Source: Pollenia angustigena
Taxonomy: Eukaryota > Arthropoda > Insecta > Diptera > Polleniidae
Direction of reading: 5' to 3'
Length of the DNA: 64,000 bases
Assembly: GCA_930367215.1 (NCBI GenBank)
Contig: OV884058.1
Coordinates: forward strand, 203,812,208 to 203,876,207
The translations under genes and the position numbers were made by a program. Every line of letters begins with the position of its first letter. Position 1 is the first letter of the stretch. Of this stretch, positions 1-10,831 are shown one piece after another. Below the pieces are notes generated by a model. That model saw only the letters and a program-made list of their open reading frames with translations. It had not been told where the DNA came from and did not search any database.

Positions 1-66
1 CGGACCAGTCCATGGAGTAGTCCATTTTATCAAAATGGATCAGGTGGTCCAATTTTATTTGCAGGG
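1..66 (+). mobile_element. 3' tail of family-A TIR element (cut by window edge)
   Basis: The first 66 bases match, almost base for base, the 3' ends at 466-531 and 560-625, including the closing TTTATTTGCAGGG. Its upstream part lies outside the window. The same family occurs complete at 158-625 and, inverted, at 34681-35052. Confidence 0.75.
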
Positions 67-157
67 CGTAGACTGCATGTTATTACCACATACACAAAGC
101 AAAAGGGAAAAACGTGTATGTGTGGCATACCATAAACGTAAACAACCATTTGCATGT

Positions 158-625
158 CCCTGCAAATAATAGGACCAGTCCAAACACGCGTGTAAAGAGT
201 AGTCCACAAGGGACCAGGACTAGTCCAAAACTAACCTAAACGTATGGAAAAAACCTGGTCTATTTAACATTACGATGTCCTAGGAGAGGACCATATAACC
301 CACCTTTGGACCACTAAGGAGTAGTTTTAAAACTACTCCATGGTATACTCAAGAGGATTAGTTTTGAAGTCGTTTAAAAACGAAAGCATGTCGTTAAAAA
401 ACGAAGAAATGTCGTCTCACTACAAACACTTTTTAACAATGACATGGTCCATGCTTGCATTACATCGGACCAGTTCATGGAGTAGTCCATTTTATCAAAA
501 TGGATCAGGTGGTCCAATTTTATTTGCAGGGAATGACATGGTCCATGCTTGCATTACATCGGACCAGTCCATGGAGTAGTCCATTTTATCAAAATGGACC
601 AGGTGGTCCAATTTTATTTGCAGGG
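158..625 (+). mobile_element. Family-A non-autonomous TIR element with duplicated 3' end
   Basis: It begins CCCTGCAAATAAT and ends ATTTGCAGGG, an inverted terminal match. The inside aligns along its length with the reverse complement of 34681-35052. The last 94 bases occur twice in tandem (438-531 and 532-625), so this copy has two 3' ends. No coding capacity is visible. I could not find a convincing target duplication, so the superfamily is not assigned. Confidence 0.7.
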
Positions 626-1689
626 GTATAAAAACAAACATAAACCCATGGTGAAATAAAGAGGTGGCAGCACTACGCCAGATTACGATTCTTGCATTGT
701 TTGTCTAGGTTAATGTCAAAGTGTTGTTTATGTTTACAAAAGGTACACGTTTTGTGCTGTGGTTATTGTATTTTATTAAAGTTTTTGATAATTTTAAATT
801 AGAATAAATAAGATATTGAGCATAATTAAATAAAAATTGGCTAACAATTTATTTATTTCATCACGTTCAGCGGAACGCTTTGATTTTTGTTTAAAGTATT
901 TTTTGACGTTAACGGTGATATAATTTCCATTTTTGTTGTAATGTTGTATTTATTGCCACAACGATGCCACCTGCCTTTTCCACCATGCATATACCTACAT
1001 ACATGCACATGTAAGCAAAATGTTAACAACTTTTGACAGCTCGTAAGAACAAAAACAATAATCATCAGGCTTCTTGCGCAGACCTGTTCAATGGGCCTTG
1101 GATGGCTGCATGTAAATGTTTTCTTTCCTTTTTTCTTTAATACGCTGCGAATAAAATTGTTGTTGTTTTGAACCGAAAAAAGTTGCAACAGATTGCTGCG
1201 TGTGATTATTTTGGCATTTTCAAAAGGGAATTGACAAGAAGTTGAGCATCAAAAGATGTAAATTCAGACTTAACACAGGGATTTTTGTATCAGCAAACGT
1301 CAAATTCAATCGCAGAGAGTATTATCCTACGTGTGGACTCTCAAATAGTGTTAGTATTTATATTATAAAAATGTTTTTTTTTTATTATTAAAGAAGATTT
1401 ATTATAGAAGAAGATTTCTAACGGAAATCGAAATATCGAAAATAAAAATGTATTAATTAATTTTATAAAAAGTGACCTTAAGCTTAATTTTTTAAAGTAT
1501 AATATTTAATAAAAAATAGGCTGAAGAAAAAAAAATCAAAATAGTTTTGCAATTTTTTATTTTTGTAATCATTGTTTATTTCTCTTAAAACAATGATTTA
1601 TGATTTTTAAATTATGGCGATCTACAATTCCATATGTTTTTTTATCCACATCACAATACTGATGCGTGTAAAAAGTAAAAATAGACCAA
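626..1689. other. Intergenic stretch, no gene seen
   Basis: AT-rich DNA with homopolymer runs. Short open frames on the minus strand have no recognisable domain or codon pattern. I see nothing functional here. Confidence 0.5.
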
Positions 1690-1862
1690 AAAAAGTTTTA
1701 GTATACTAATCGAATCAGAATCAGTTTCTAATAAGGCAAGCAAACGAGGACAGTTTATCCTGTTGGCTGGCTGGTTGTGTGCCCATGTAACCTTGTGCGC
1801 AAAGTAAAGGTCGCAATTTCGAAGATACTTTGATGAAAATTGGTACATGTTTGCTCCTTAAA
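1690..1862. repeat. Fragment of dispersed repeat family F
   Basis: This stretch contains the string ccatgtaaccttgtgcgcaa followed by aaggtcgcaattt and a gaaga..tttgatgaaa run, matching 40050-40110 in the longer copy at 39896-40590. Both copies lead with a region about a tcagaatca..ttctga segment. It is a truncated copy. Confidence 0.6.
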
Positions 1863-1866
1863 GCCT

Positions 1867-2848
1867 ACACGTAGAGAAAACATGTTTTAATATGGTCACC
1901 TCCAACAAAACTATTTGTAAAGAAAATTTTAAACATGTTATGTTTAATTTACCCATATTATTGTCACCGATAACCATATTATGGTTAAATTACAACCATA
2001 TTATGGTTGCTATAAACATGTTATGGTTGAATATGACAATAATTTGTTTTTAAATTAACAATAGTATTTCTCTCTTTTCTAAGTGCAACATGCTATGGTT
2101 TGAAAAACAAGCAGGTTATTATAAGTGTTAAAAATATTAAGGGTCCTCATGATATCGTTTATAAGTCTCGTAAACTGTGCAAACTGTGCATTCTTACGCC
2201 CTCGTAAATGAACTGTCAAAAATTGTATGAGAATTCATTTACACAAACTGCTTAAATTTGCCCAACAATTTTGACTCGTAAACTTACGCAGTTCAATTGT
2301 GCATTTATACAGACAAATTTTTTTAATGCTTACCGCCGTTTTCAATGAAAACTTCAAGTGTAAATAAATCACAAACAATAAATTCTTGTAATAATATAAG
2401 CATATTAGTCTTTTGGCTTTCTTTATGCATGTTTAAAAACAAATTTCATTTATAATTTACAAATTTCAAGTTTTTTATTATATTTTTGATTATTTTTTTA
2501 ATATATTTTTTATTGACGTTTCTGTTTGAAATGACATTAATTGTTTAAAATTACACAAAACTTAAAAAGGATCTTCATGAAACGTGTCTCGCAAGTTTAC
2601 GTATTTGCACAAATGGTAATTTTAAGCAACATCATGAAGACCCTTATTGTAGTTATTTTTAACAATAACATGTTCGGAAGCAACCATAATATGGTTGTGG
2701 ATTCTTGATTGAGGACTTATTTAAACATAATATGATTGTCGGTGATCATAATACATATAGTCAAATTAAACAAAGTTTGTTAAAAATTTTATTTTAAAAT
2801 ACTTTTGTTAAAGGTGACCATATTTAAACACGTTTTTTCTCTGGGTGT
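1867..2848. mobile_element. Family-B fold-back MITE, interrupted by a second MITE
   Basis: The ends form a long inverted repeat: ACACGTAGAGAAAA on the left, TTTTCTCTGGGTGT on the right, with subterminal blocks 'ggtcacctcc' and 'ggtgacc' and several copies of 'ccatattatggtt' in both orientations. It is closely related to 3998-4412 and to the fragment at 14764-14925. A different TIR element (2139-2645) is inserted in the middle. No coding region. Confidence 0.8.
2139..2645. mobile_element. MITE nested in the 1.87-2.85 kb fold-back element
   Basis: The ends AAGGGTCCTCATGA and TCATGAAGACCCTT are inverted with one mismatch, and a TA (or ATT) duplication flanks them, consistent with a Tc1/mariner-type non-autonomous element. 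Subterminal 'cgtaaacttacg' type motifs recur inside both arms. No open frame of note. Confidence 0.7.
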
Positions 2849-3997
2849 TCTAAAAATGGTTAGATTTGGTTTTTAATTTAACATGGCCCTCATATTAACT
2901 ACTTTATGGAAAAGTATTTGTGCCCATAAACAATATTTTATTGGTATTTAGTTTTGATTCGGCTCAAAAATATTTTTTTGCAACATAAATCGTTTTACCC
3001 ATTTTGTTTAAACTCGGTCCATATTTGACAAAAACCACCTCTGAAAACAACATTTGGCAAATATTTACTGTAATGGCAAACTCTGTAGTGGTAGAACCAG
3101 AATTGAACAAGCAATCCATTTAATTTTTTTTTATTTAAGGGCTTTACTGGCAACACTTGCACTTAAGGTGCCGTTACGCTTTTATAGCAAAAGCAATTTT
3201 ATCTTAAGTGACAACCTTAATACAAAATTTTGACAAATCGTCAACTCATTATTGGTTTGCCGCATAGGCAAAAAGTCTTGGTGGAGAAAAACGACAATTA
3301 AGGTTTACATGAAGTTTTTTGATAATAAACCTGATTTTTTTTCGCCACTGCTTCTGGCATATTTGAAGAAAACTTTAAATTTTTGTGAACGATCGAGCTA
3401 AGAAGTTAATATGTAGTATTTTATTGAAAGTTAAAATTATTGTCTTGTGACGCATTAATTAATTATTATTAATTTATTTCTAAAAAGTAGCTTTTTGTGC
3501 TGCGTACGTATACTTACAGCTGTTTATCGAGTTGTTGCATTTTATTAAGCTTATGCTTTTCCTATCATTATCTTACGATAATGAAGCGAAGAATGAGTAA
3601 AATTTATTTTCTTGCTATCATTTTTTTTTTACTTTCGCTTCAATAACTTGTTTTTTTTACGGAAATGAAGCAAAGCAAAAATGAAATATATTTTGCACAT
3701 TTTTGTATGAGAAAATTTTCAGCATTCACCAAACAGTAGAGCAAAACAATACTTAATAAATTTTAAAATAGTTGATTTGGAGTAAAATGAATGCCAAATA
3801 TCTCAGAAACCATAACAAATTTCGTAAAACAAGTTTTAAATTCAGAAATGGGGTATTCAAAATATTTATGTTTACCCCATACCCAACACATTTTTTTTTT
3901 ATGGTTCAACCAATAATAGGCTGACGAAATGTTAACGCTGCTTTCATTTTTTCAGTGATGCCACAGCATTAAAAGAATCGCCACTTTTCTAGTGATT
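2849..3997. other. Intergenic repeats, no gene seen
   Basis: No coding region. The last 130 bases (from about 3920, 'gttaacgctgctttca') match 33565-33650 and form the left flank of a MITE insertion site that is empty in that other copy. Confidence 0.5.
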
Positions 3998-4412
3998 ACA
4001 CGCAGAGAAAAAAAAGTTTAAATATGGTCACCTCCATCAAAACTATTTTTAAAGGAAATTTTAAACATATCATGTTTAATTTAACCACATTATTGTTAGC
4101 GTCAACCATATTATGGTTGAATAAGTCCTCCATTAAGAAACCACAACCATATTATGGTTGCCTATAAACATGTTATGGATTAATATGACAATAGTTTGTT
4201 TATAAATGTTTATAAATTAACAATAGTATTTTCATCTTTTTGAAGAGCAAACCATAATATGGTTGTGGTTTCTTGATGGAGGACTAATTCAACCATAATG
4301 TTGTTGACGAAGACAATAATATGGTTAAACTAACCTGATATGTTTAAAATTTCATTTAAAAATAGTTTTGTTGGAGGTGACCATATTTCAACATGTTTTA
4401 TCTCTGGGTGTA
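3998..4412. mobile_element. Family-B fold-back MITE with TA target duplication
   Basis: Ends ACACGCAGAGAAAA and ATCTCTGGGTGTA are inverted repeats; TA lies on both sides. The arms contain the 'ggtcacctcc', 'ttatggttg' and 'aaacatgtt' blocks of the family. Comparison with the unoccupied relative near 33647 (tagtgattaca then aaaataatcga) shows the insertion point directly. Confidence 0.85.
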
Positions 4413-5006
4413 CAAATAGTCGAAAGATGTAGAATGGAATAAAATGAGATTAGAACATCTTGTAAAGATGTTGTATTTTGGCCCTATTGGTTATAAATGC
4501 TGATCATTGTAAAAAGCCTATACTGCTGTCAGATTCTTCGTAAAGACTAAATGCACATTTTATTAATTTTTAAAGCATATTTTGATCATATCTTCCAATA
4601 ATAAATGCATGTATTCCACCCCCTTTTTATATGTATTTTCGTGTTTTTGACGTTTGTTACAATTGATTTCTTAGAAATGTTTCCAGATGTTGTCGATAGT
4701 GCCATCATTAAATATTCGGTTTAAATAAACGTATACCTTTTAGCGAATGCGACTGCGAATATAAACATCAAAAATAGGCGAATAGATTGAAAAGCGAATG
4801 CGAAACCGAATATTCGCTGAAATCCAAGTTATGACGACCGTGGATAACGCAATATATATGCAACAAGCAAAATTTTTTTTTTTTTTCAAATATATTGAAA
4901 TATGATTTAATTTTCTCCCAAATCCATTAGCACCAAGAGATCTTTCAAAATTCTATAATATTTTTTCTTAATTTTTTTCAAAAAAATTTAATAAATCATT
5001 AATGAC
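4413..5006. other. Intergenic repeat DNA
   Basis: The first about 100 bases continue the repeat shared with 33655-33740 (right flank of the MITE). The stretch 4735-4830 repeats 'gcgaatgcgaa' and 'gcgaatat' motifs. No coding region is seen. Confidence 0.45.
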
Positions 5007-5174
5007 CAGGGCAAGGGACTTCATGCAAATGCATGTTTGTTGTCGGTACTCTGAGACCCACCTAAAGTTAATATCTTTGCGAATCACAATATTTCCAGTA
5101 AAATGGCGTCAATTTGTTAGTGCATATTTTTGCATATTTTGCTTTAAATGCATGTTTTTGCATATTTTGATATA

Positions 5175-5412
5175 CGGGCCTGTTCTGAAAATCACGTGAT
5201 TTCAAATCACGTGCTTTTGAAATCACGCGTGTAATTTTGTGTTGTTCTGAAAGTCATTCCGTTTTTGTGTTTCTCGGTGTGCTTTCGGCAATTGAAGATT
5301 ACACCAAAACACACAAAAACGGGACGCTAAAAAATAACACGTGTGAGTTTAGTAGGCACATGTGATTTGAAATCACGTTATTTGAGTCAAAGTGATTTTC
5401 AGAACAGGCCTG
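5175..5412. mobile_element. MITE with GGCCTGTTCTGAAAATCAC ends
   Basis: The left end GGCCTGTTCTGAAAATCAC is the inverse of GTGATTTTCAGAACAGGCC on the right. The interior is rich in 'aaatcacgtg' palindromes. A second, shorter copy lies at 21316-21467; both are close to TA dinucleotides. It is non-coding. Confidence 0.82.
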
Positions 5413-6627
5413 ATAAATGCATATTTTTCGTCATATTTTGTTATAAACTCACATTTTTTCGTCATATTTTGTAATATTTATAAAAAAAAATTGCGCTTTT
5501 CTTAGTTTTTTGTTTAGAAATATCTTTCTGTTCAAGGCGAATTCATTATAAGGTGTAGTCAGTGAATCAGCTGGTTATAGTTGTTTCAGCCCTGAAGCTG
5601 TCAAACAGTCAAAATAGTATGGGAAAATCTGCTAACTTCGACATTTTCAAGGAGCAAAAACACCATGTTGGTGTTTGGTACTGAATTACCTACATTTTAT
5701 TATAAATTCACCTTGTTTCTTTTACTTTTAAAAAGTAGCACATACAAAAATTATACAATTTGTATAATTGTGCACATAATTGTAGAAGTAACAATAAAAC
5801 AGTTTTTGACATTTCATTTTGTTCGCGGTTTTTTTTACTTGAAGAAGCAGCAAATAAAAATAATGTTCGGCGAAGAAAAAATAGAACTCAACATAATATT
5901 TTTGATTTAAGGTGTAAGAAGTATGACCTAAAATCCAAAAAGTATTAATAAAATAAATTGTTTTTAAGGAAAAAAATGCCAAAAGAAAAAATATCAAAAA
6001 ATAATCTTTTAAATAAGTGTGTTTTTGAGTCTTCAAAATAGAGGGAAAAGTACTTTTTTGCAAAGTTTACAAAAAGGTGTTTCATTTAAAAATGTCAAGT
6101 AAATCCGCACCTTCAAAGCCAGAAACACAAAGATTTATGATTTATGAAAACGTTTCGCAATTTTTAATTTCAAGAAAATCAACTTTTGGGGATAAGACGA
6201 GCAAAGCAGATATACCTCTATATTAGCTAATCAACCAAAATTATAGAATTTTTTTAAACAAATATAACAATGAAACCATTCCTACGGAAACAACCCTTAT
6301 AAAAACTTATATCGCCAAGTTGTACACTATACAACTACAGTGAACTCGCGAAAACGTGAACACTCGAAAAGGTGAACGTCTCAGAAACGTGAACAAATTT
6401 ATTTTCACACAGACTATTCTAAAACGTGAACAAAATCTCTAAAATGTGTACACATTTTTTTATTTTTGCTTACTTTTTAAATTGGGAAATCCCCGAATTA
6501 AGTTCACTTATTGGTTTATGTTAAAACCTTTTTTTTTCCTAATTGTATCCATGTATGTATGTATTCGCTGACATGTTAGCTGTTTTTAACATCGATACGT
6601 TATTCATGTTATTTATGAAAGTGAAAA

Positions 6628-6769
6628 ATGTCATTAAAAAAACCGAAAATGTTATCTTTGAAAGATAAAGTAAATATTCTTGAATTATTGCAAAAAGTGG
6701 CTTGGCTAGAAAATATGGTGTTGCTAAGTCAACAGTTTGCTCCATTAAGAAGAGAAAATAGGAAATAAC
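6628..6769 (+). pseudogene. CENP-B N-terminal type HTH remnant of a pogo/Tigger transposase
   Basis: From ATG 6628 the frame reads MSLKKPKMLSLKDKVNILEL, the first helix region of the CENP-B/pogo DNA-binding domain. A frameshift near 6700 moves the second half to another frame, which reads ARKYGVAKSTVCSIKKR, the recognition-helix segment, and then hits TAG. This family match is by eye. Confidence 0.75.
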
Positions 6770-6844
6770 AAATCGTGTAAAGAAAAACATTACGTTCTTC
6801 TGAGCTTCCGAAGATGGAAAAAACTGTTTACAAATGGTATCTTA

Positions 6845-7033
6845 TGGTGTTTTCTTTTCTACAAAAAATTGTGACATTTTATTTAAAGTAAATGCAATTT
6901 TGTGTCTGTTTCTTAAAAATTTTGCTCCCGAAAAAGGTGAGTTTTTTAGAATAAAACAATTTTTAAGAAACAGGCACCAAATTGCAATTTTTTAAATAAA
7001 ATGTCACATTTTTTTGTTGAAAAGAAAACACCA
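6845..7033. mobile_element. Fold-back MITE with TTA target duplication (PIF/Harbinger-like)
   Basis: The ends TGGTGTTTTCTTTTC and GAAAAGAAAACACCA are exact inverses, and the long arms (to about 90 bases each) stay complementary, e.g. 'tgtgacattttattta' against 'taaataaaatgtcaca'. TTA flanks both sides (6842-6844 and 7034-7036). The 3-bp TWA duplication is typical for PIF/Harbinger elements. It is inserted inside the pogo/Tigger-like element. Confidence 0.8.
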
Positions 7034-8770
7034 TTAGCATGCGAAATAAAAAATTACCGGTAAGCGGACTGATGCTAAAAGCAAATGCTTTAGAAATTCA
7101 CCAACAATTAAGCTACAGCTTAAGTTTAGATCAAAAATGGAGGAAATCTCATTATGTGTAAATCGACTTGTATTGGAAGCACCTACCAGATAAAACATAC
7201 TTTTCATCATTGGAGAAAAGTGCTTAAAGAAAAAGCTTTGATAAAGATGATAAAAAAAAAACTTTTAAAAAAAGATGACCGATTTTTTCCTGTAAAATTT
7301 GTATCCCTTAAAAACATTCCTTAAACAAAAAAATGTTTCTATTCGTTTTGTTACTTTTGTGTGTATTTTTTTATGATATTCATACGAAATTCATTTTTAT
7401 ATGTATTATATGCAAAGTCAACTGAATTAATGCACATACATATATTTTTTGTTATTAAAAATGAATAAAATTCGTTTTTTAAAATACTTGTTAATCTATT
7501 TATTTTAAAAAAAGGGCGATATTTTTTTTAAATTTTGGCATTCGATAACGTGAACAATCTCGAAAACGTGAATCGCCATGGTAAAAATTAGTTCACGTTA
7601 TCGCGAGTTCACTGTATGTGACATTGTTGAAAGAATTAAGTGACATAATTTGTGGCTGTCTATTGACGAAGCAATGGACACTGAAGGACGTTTCGTTGTC
7701 TACGTAATTGGGATCTTGAATGCAGTAGAAGATCTTGAATGCAGAAGAAGAACAGAGTAAACACAAATTTTTGTTTAATATTGTAAAGTTGGAAAAGGTG
7801 GATCATGCTTCAATAGCTCGAACTTTCAAAGATTCAATTTCTCTTTTAGAATCCTTTAATAAAAATAAAATTTTGTTCTACTTGACCTTTTGTTTAAGAT
7901 ATCTTACTCAAAAATGTTAAATGTCACATGCCAAGCTCATGCCATGCATGAAAGTTTTTAAAGTCACCTTTGCGTTTCAACCATGTATAACAAGATGGGG
8001 TACCTGGTTGCAGGCAGTTGAGTATTATGCCAAAAATTTTGAAGAATTTAAAGATGTGGTAAATAATTTTAACGAAAATAATGCAGTCGCGATAAAAAAT
8101 GCACCTAATATAAAGGCTCAATTAGAATTGATACACTCAAACAATGGGTTTCTAGTCAAGACAATAACCGAACTTCAGGGGCTTAAATCATTGAACGCCT
8201 CGGTTAAACTCGTTGATGACGCTGTCATTAAAATAAGAAAAGTAGAAAGTCAAATCGGCGAAAAAATAAAAGCCAAAATTTATGCAGTTTTAAAAAAGAA
8301 TGCCGGTTTTAAAAAAGTTAAAGAAATTGGTAATATTTTTAATTTACCTTCCAGTAAAGAAAAAAATTGTAGACAATGAATATTCTACAAAGGAGTTGAC
8401 CACTTTTAAATATCCACCTATTACATCCGTTATTGTCGAACGAACACTTTCAATGCTTAAAACTGTTTTAAGACCAAATAGAATGAGTTTTACATTTGAT
8501 AACTTAAAAAAAAAACTTATTTATTTATATACATATGTAAATATATCTTTATCTACTACTACTTTTTAAACTATGTTTTAAGTTTTTAAAACTGAATGAA
8601 ATGTATTTATGTTTTTTTTTTTTTTTTTTTTTGTTAAATATGGTTAAATAAATATATTTTTAATGCATATTTTTTACTTTTATTTTTGCATATTTTACGA
8701 TTTTTAGTGCATGTTTTATGCACATATTTTGCGATTTTAAGTGCATGAACTTCCTTGCCCTGTTAATGAC

Positions 8771-9357
8771 TCTTTAAATTATCTGTGTATATTTTTTTAA
8801 TACTGCCGACCTAAGACCCTAAGATAGAAATTCTTGTAATTTTACATCAATCATCAAATAACATAAAATAAAATTCATCAAAAACTTTTTATGGGACAAA
8901 AAATGGAATTCTTCCATCTTTAGCAAGATGTCGTTGTTGGCAGCAAATGTTAAATTGAAATATGACTTCAAATCATCCAAGAAAAATATGCTGAAGAAAA
9001 AGAAAACAAAAGTTACTCTGTAATACAACATGAATAATGATTTTGAAAAATCAATTAAGTTGCAGACAAAATCTTACACAGAATAAAAATATAAAAAAGT
9101 GTGATCAACTGCAACATGCAAGCAGACTGAGAGACAGACGAACATCTAGCCAACATAATGACTGACTGTTCGCACTGAATATGTAAAAGAATAAGAATAA
9201 TATGCAATCAACTTCTTTTTTATGCGACAGCAAGATCAAGAAAAATGTATCTAAAGCAAAATAGTTGTGCGAAGGAACAATACACACAATAAGAACATTA
9301 TTATACAACGAAAAAGTGTTGAAAAGTTGGCAGAGATTACTAACAATCAAGAACAAG
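8771..9357. other. Upstream region of cuticular gene 1
   Basis: No coding region found. This is unique-looking AT-rich DNA between the hAT element and the TATA box; it may contain the regulatory sequence of the cuticular gene, but I recognise no specific site. Confidence 0.4.
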
Positions 9358-9443
9358 TATAAAAGGATTACGAATTCTTTACAATTGTATCAAACCTTCT
9401 TAAGGCGAGTACTAGTTAACTTCAAGTTTTATCTAGCAGCGCT
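9358..9443 (+). promoter_or_regulatory. Core promoter and leader of cuticular gene 1
   Basis: TATAAAAG at 9358-9365, with a TCAAAC initiator-like match about 31 bases downstream (TCA at 9390-9392). The leader contains GCGAGTACTAGT (9405-9416) and CTAGCAGCGCT (9433-9443); both strings are also found in the same order in the leader of cuticular gene 2 on the opposite strand. The ATG is at 9501. The start site is inferred, not seen. Confidence 0.65.
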
Positions 9444-9500
9444 TTCAGTGAACAAATAACAACAAAAAAGTAGAAAAGAAATCTTTAAACGTTGGACAAA

Positions 9501-10277
9501 ATGAAAATTTGTTTTGCTTTTTTGGCGTTACTTGGTGCTTCTCAGGCAGCCAGTTTATCTTATTTGGTGGCTCCGGCATTACGTTCTTATCCTTTTGTCT
9601 ATGGGGCTCAAACTTCTTCCATTATAACACCCGTTCAGCAACAGTATCATACGCAAGATGAACTAGGACAATATGCCTACGGCTATAGTGATCCTTTGTC
9701 TACAAAGCAAGAAGTTCGTTCGCTAGATGGTGTTACGCGTGGCTCCTATTCCTATCGAGACGCTAATGATATCTTACAAACTGTGGACTATACGGCAGAT
9801 GATAGCGGTTTTCATGTGGCTGCCACTAACTTGCCAAAGCCGTTGAAACAGGAGACATTTCGTCTCGCTGCAGAGCCGTCAATTTCCTATACAATTTCCC
9901 CAGCTGCCGATACCACAAATTCCATCGTTTCCTCAGATACCGATACTGAATCGAATACCTCAACTCGTACGTCTGGTGAGGCAGTTCATACGTCAGGCGG
10001 GTTGCGTTTGGCAGAGTCTGCAACCGCTCACACAAAATCTCCTACAGATCCAGCCAATGTTCGCTCTGTGGAATTGTCTCAGCCCCTGGCGGATTCCTTT
10101 AAGGTTGCCCTTACCCCAGCCAACGCTGTTTTCATAGATGAGAAGCCACATAAAGTTGTCATTACTTCACCGGTAGCTGTGGCCAGTGTACCAGTTGCAA
10201 AGTCTTTAGTACCCAAGATATACACTTATGGCTATCCGTTAACAAAACATTATTACTCTAATGGATTTTATTATTAA
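9501..10277 (+). CDS. Cuticular protein with RR-1 chitin-binding domain (gene 1)
   Basis: A 258-residue secreted structural protein of the exoskeleton. I start it at ATG 9501 (MKICFAFLALLGASQA), which gives a clean 16-17 residue signal peptide; the frame is open a few codons upstream but only with TTG. The Rebers-Riddiford domain, which binds chitin fibres, lies at about residues 56-113: LGQYAYGYSDPLSTKQE, then GSYSYRDANDILQTVDY, TADDSGFHVAATNLP. The spacing and ending are of the RR-1 class, usual in soft cuticle. The middle is Ser/Thr-rich and low in complexity; the tail ends in Tyr-rich TKHYYSNGFYY. It has no intron, unlike many such genes that split the signal peptide. Its closest relative in the window is gene 2 at 26617-27384, which shares TKQEVR.LDGVT.GSYSY. 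A link to the Drosophila Cpr72E/Cpr73D group is possible but unverified. Confidence 0.93.
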   Translation: MKICFAFLALLGASQAASLSYLVAPALRSYPFVYGAQTSSIITPVQQQYHTQDELGQYAYGYSDPLSTKQEVRSLDGVTRGSYSYRDANDILQTVDYTADDSGFHVAATNLPKPLKQETFRLAAEPSISYTISPAADTTNSIVSSDTDTESNTSTRTSGEAVHTSGGLRLAESATAHTKSPTDPANVRSVELSQPLADSFKVALTPANAVFIDEKPHKVVITSPVAVASVPVAKSLVPKIYTYGYPLTKHYYSNGFYY

Positions 10278-10314
10278 TAAAAAGTGGAAAGTTATTTAAA
10301 AGTGGGAAAATAAA
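10276..10314 (+). terminator. Poly(A) signals of cuticular gene 1
   Basis: AATAAA overlaps the stop codon (10276-10281) and a second AATAAA is at 10309-10314. The second is the better placed signal. Confidence 0.6.
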
Positions 10315-10319
10315 AAATA

Positions 10320-10823
10320 TTATTATGTGTATTCTTTTAGTTTACTAAATATTGAAATTCCTAAAATTTGTAATGACGAACTATAAAAAGGGCAATATTA
10401 TCATAGAAAAGAGTTAAGATGGCATAAAGAATACGTTCCAAAAAAATGTGTTTTAAATTATATACCATTTATTGTAGTTTTTCCTTTGTTGCTACAAAAA
10501 ATAATTATTCAACATTCGCTTTAAGTTATTCTTACAACTCCGAAAAAAGAGTTTTAGGAATTTTCTATTAATTAAGCCATATTTGGTACGGGCATAAAAA
10601 GAATAGTTATTTTGGTAGAATTTAAAATTAAACTAAGGAAATAGAAAGATATAATGATAATCATGGGAATATTAAAGAACGGTCTCCTCGCACGGTTCTC
10701 TTAACACCAATGACACATAAATAATATTAAAGCATTTGTCTGTCTTTTTACAGTATACCTTCAGGCTTCTAAATTTAATTTTAACTGCTTAGTCAAAATT
10801 AAATACATGTTAGCAGGGCTAGG
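10320..10823. other. Intergenic, nothing recognised
   Basis: AT-rich DNA between the poly(A) signals of gene 1 and the next hAT element. No open frame, repeat copy or motif of note. Confidence 0.4.
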
Positions 10824-10831
10824 CTAAATAT

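Larger units (their letters stand above)
6338..7614 (+). mobile_element. pogo/Tigger-like element nested in the hAT transposase
   Basis: The 24-base TIRs starting CAGTGAACTCGCGA are inverted with one mismatch, and the element is flanked by TA at 6336-6337 and 7615-7616. It lies between two parts of the hAT reading frame, so it landed there later. A remnant of a CENP-B-type DNA-binding domain is at 6628-6769. The rest is largely non-coding, so most of the transposase has been lost. Confidence 0.9.
6092..8569 (+). pseudogene. hAT transposase pseudogene
   Basis: Reading starts at ATG 6092 (MSSKSAPSKPE...) and runs to the TA where the pogo/Tigger-like element broke it; it resumes after 7616 with CDIVERIK, a stop, then LWLSIDEAMDTEGRF, which carries the first catalytic Asp of hAT enzymes. 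After 7921 comes PCITRWGTWLQAVEYY, the conserved hAT core around the RW motif. From about 8380 in another frame is PPITSVIVERTLSMLK and NRMSFTFDNLKK, the C-terminal dimerisation (hATC) region. It is broken by the insertion, at least two stops and frameshifts, so it cannot make an active enzyme. Confidence 0.85.
5007..8762 (+). mobile_element. hAT transposon with 8-bp target duplication, decayed and carrying nested insertions
   Basis: TTAATGAC occurs at 4999-5006 and again at 8763-8770. The 21-base ends beginning CAGGGCAAGG are inverted with two mismatches and lead into many subterminal 'tgcatattttg' and 'aagtgcatg' repeats. Inside is a hAT transposase pseudogene (6092-8569). Three other elements sit inside it: a MITE (5175-5412), a pogo/Tigger-like element (6338-7614) and, within that, a Harbinger-like MITE (6845-7033). 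An 80-base relic of the same subterminal repeats lies at 48005-48090. Confidence 0.93.

Noticed and set aside
4735..4830. Repeated gcgaatgcgaa phrases as a regulatory site cluster
   Set aside because: No regular spacing or second copy in the window; looks like simple sequence decay.
9265..9459. Open frame just upstream of cuticular gene 1
   Set aside because: It covers the TATA box and leader of the gene and has no domain.
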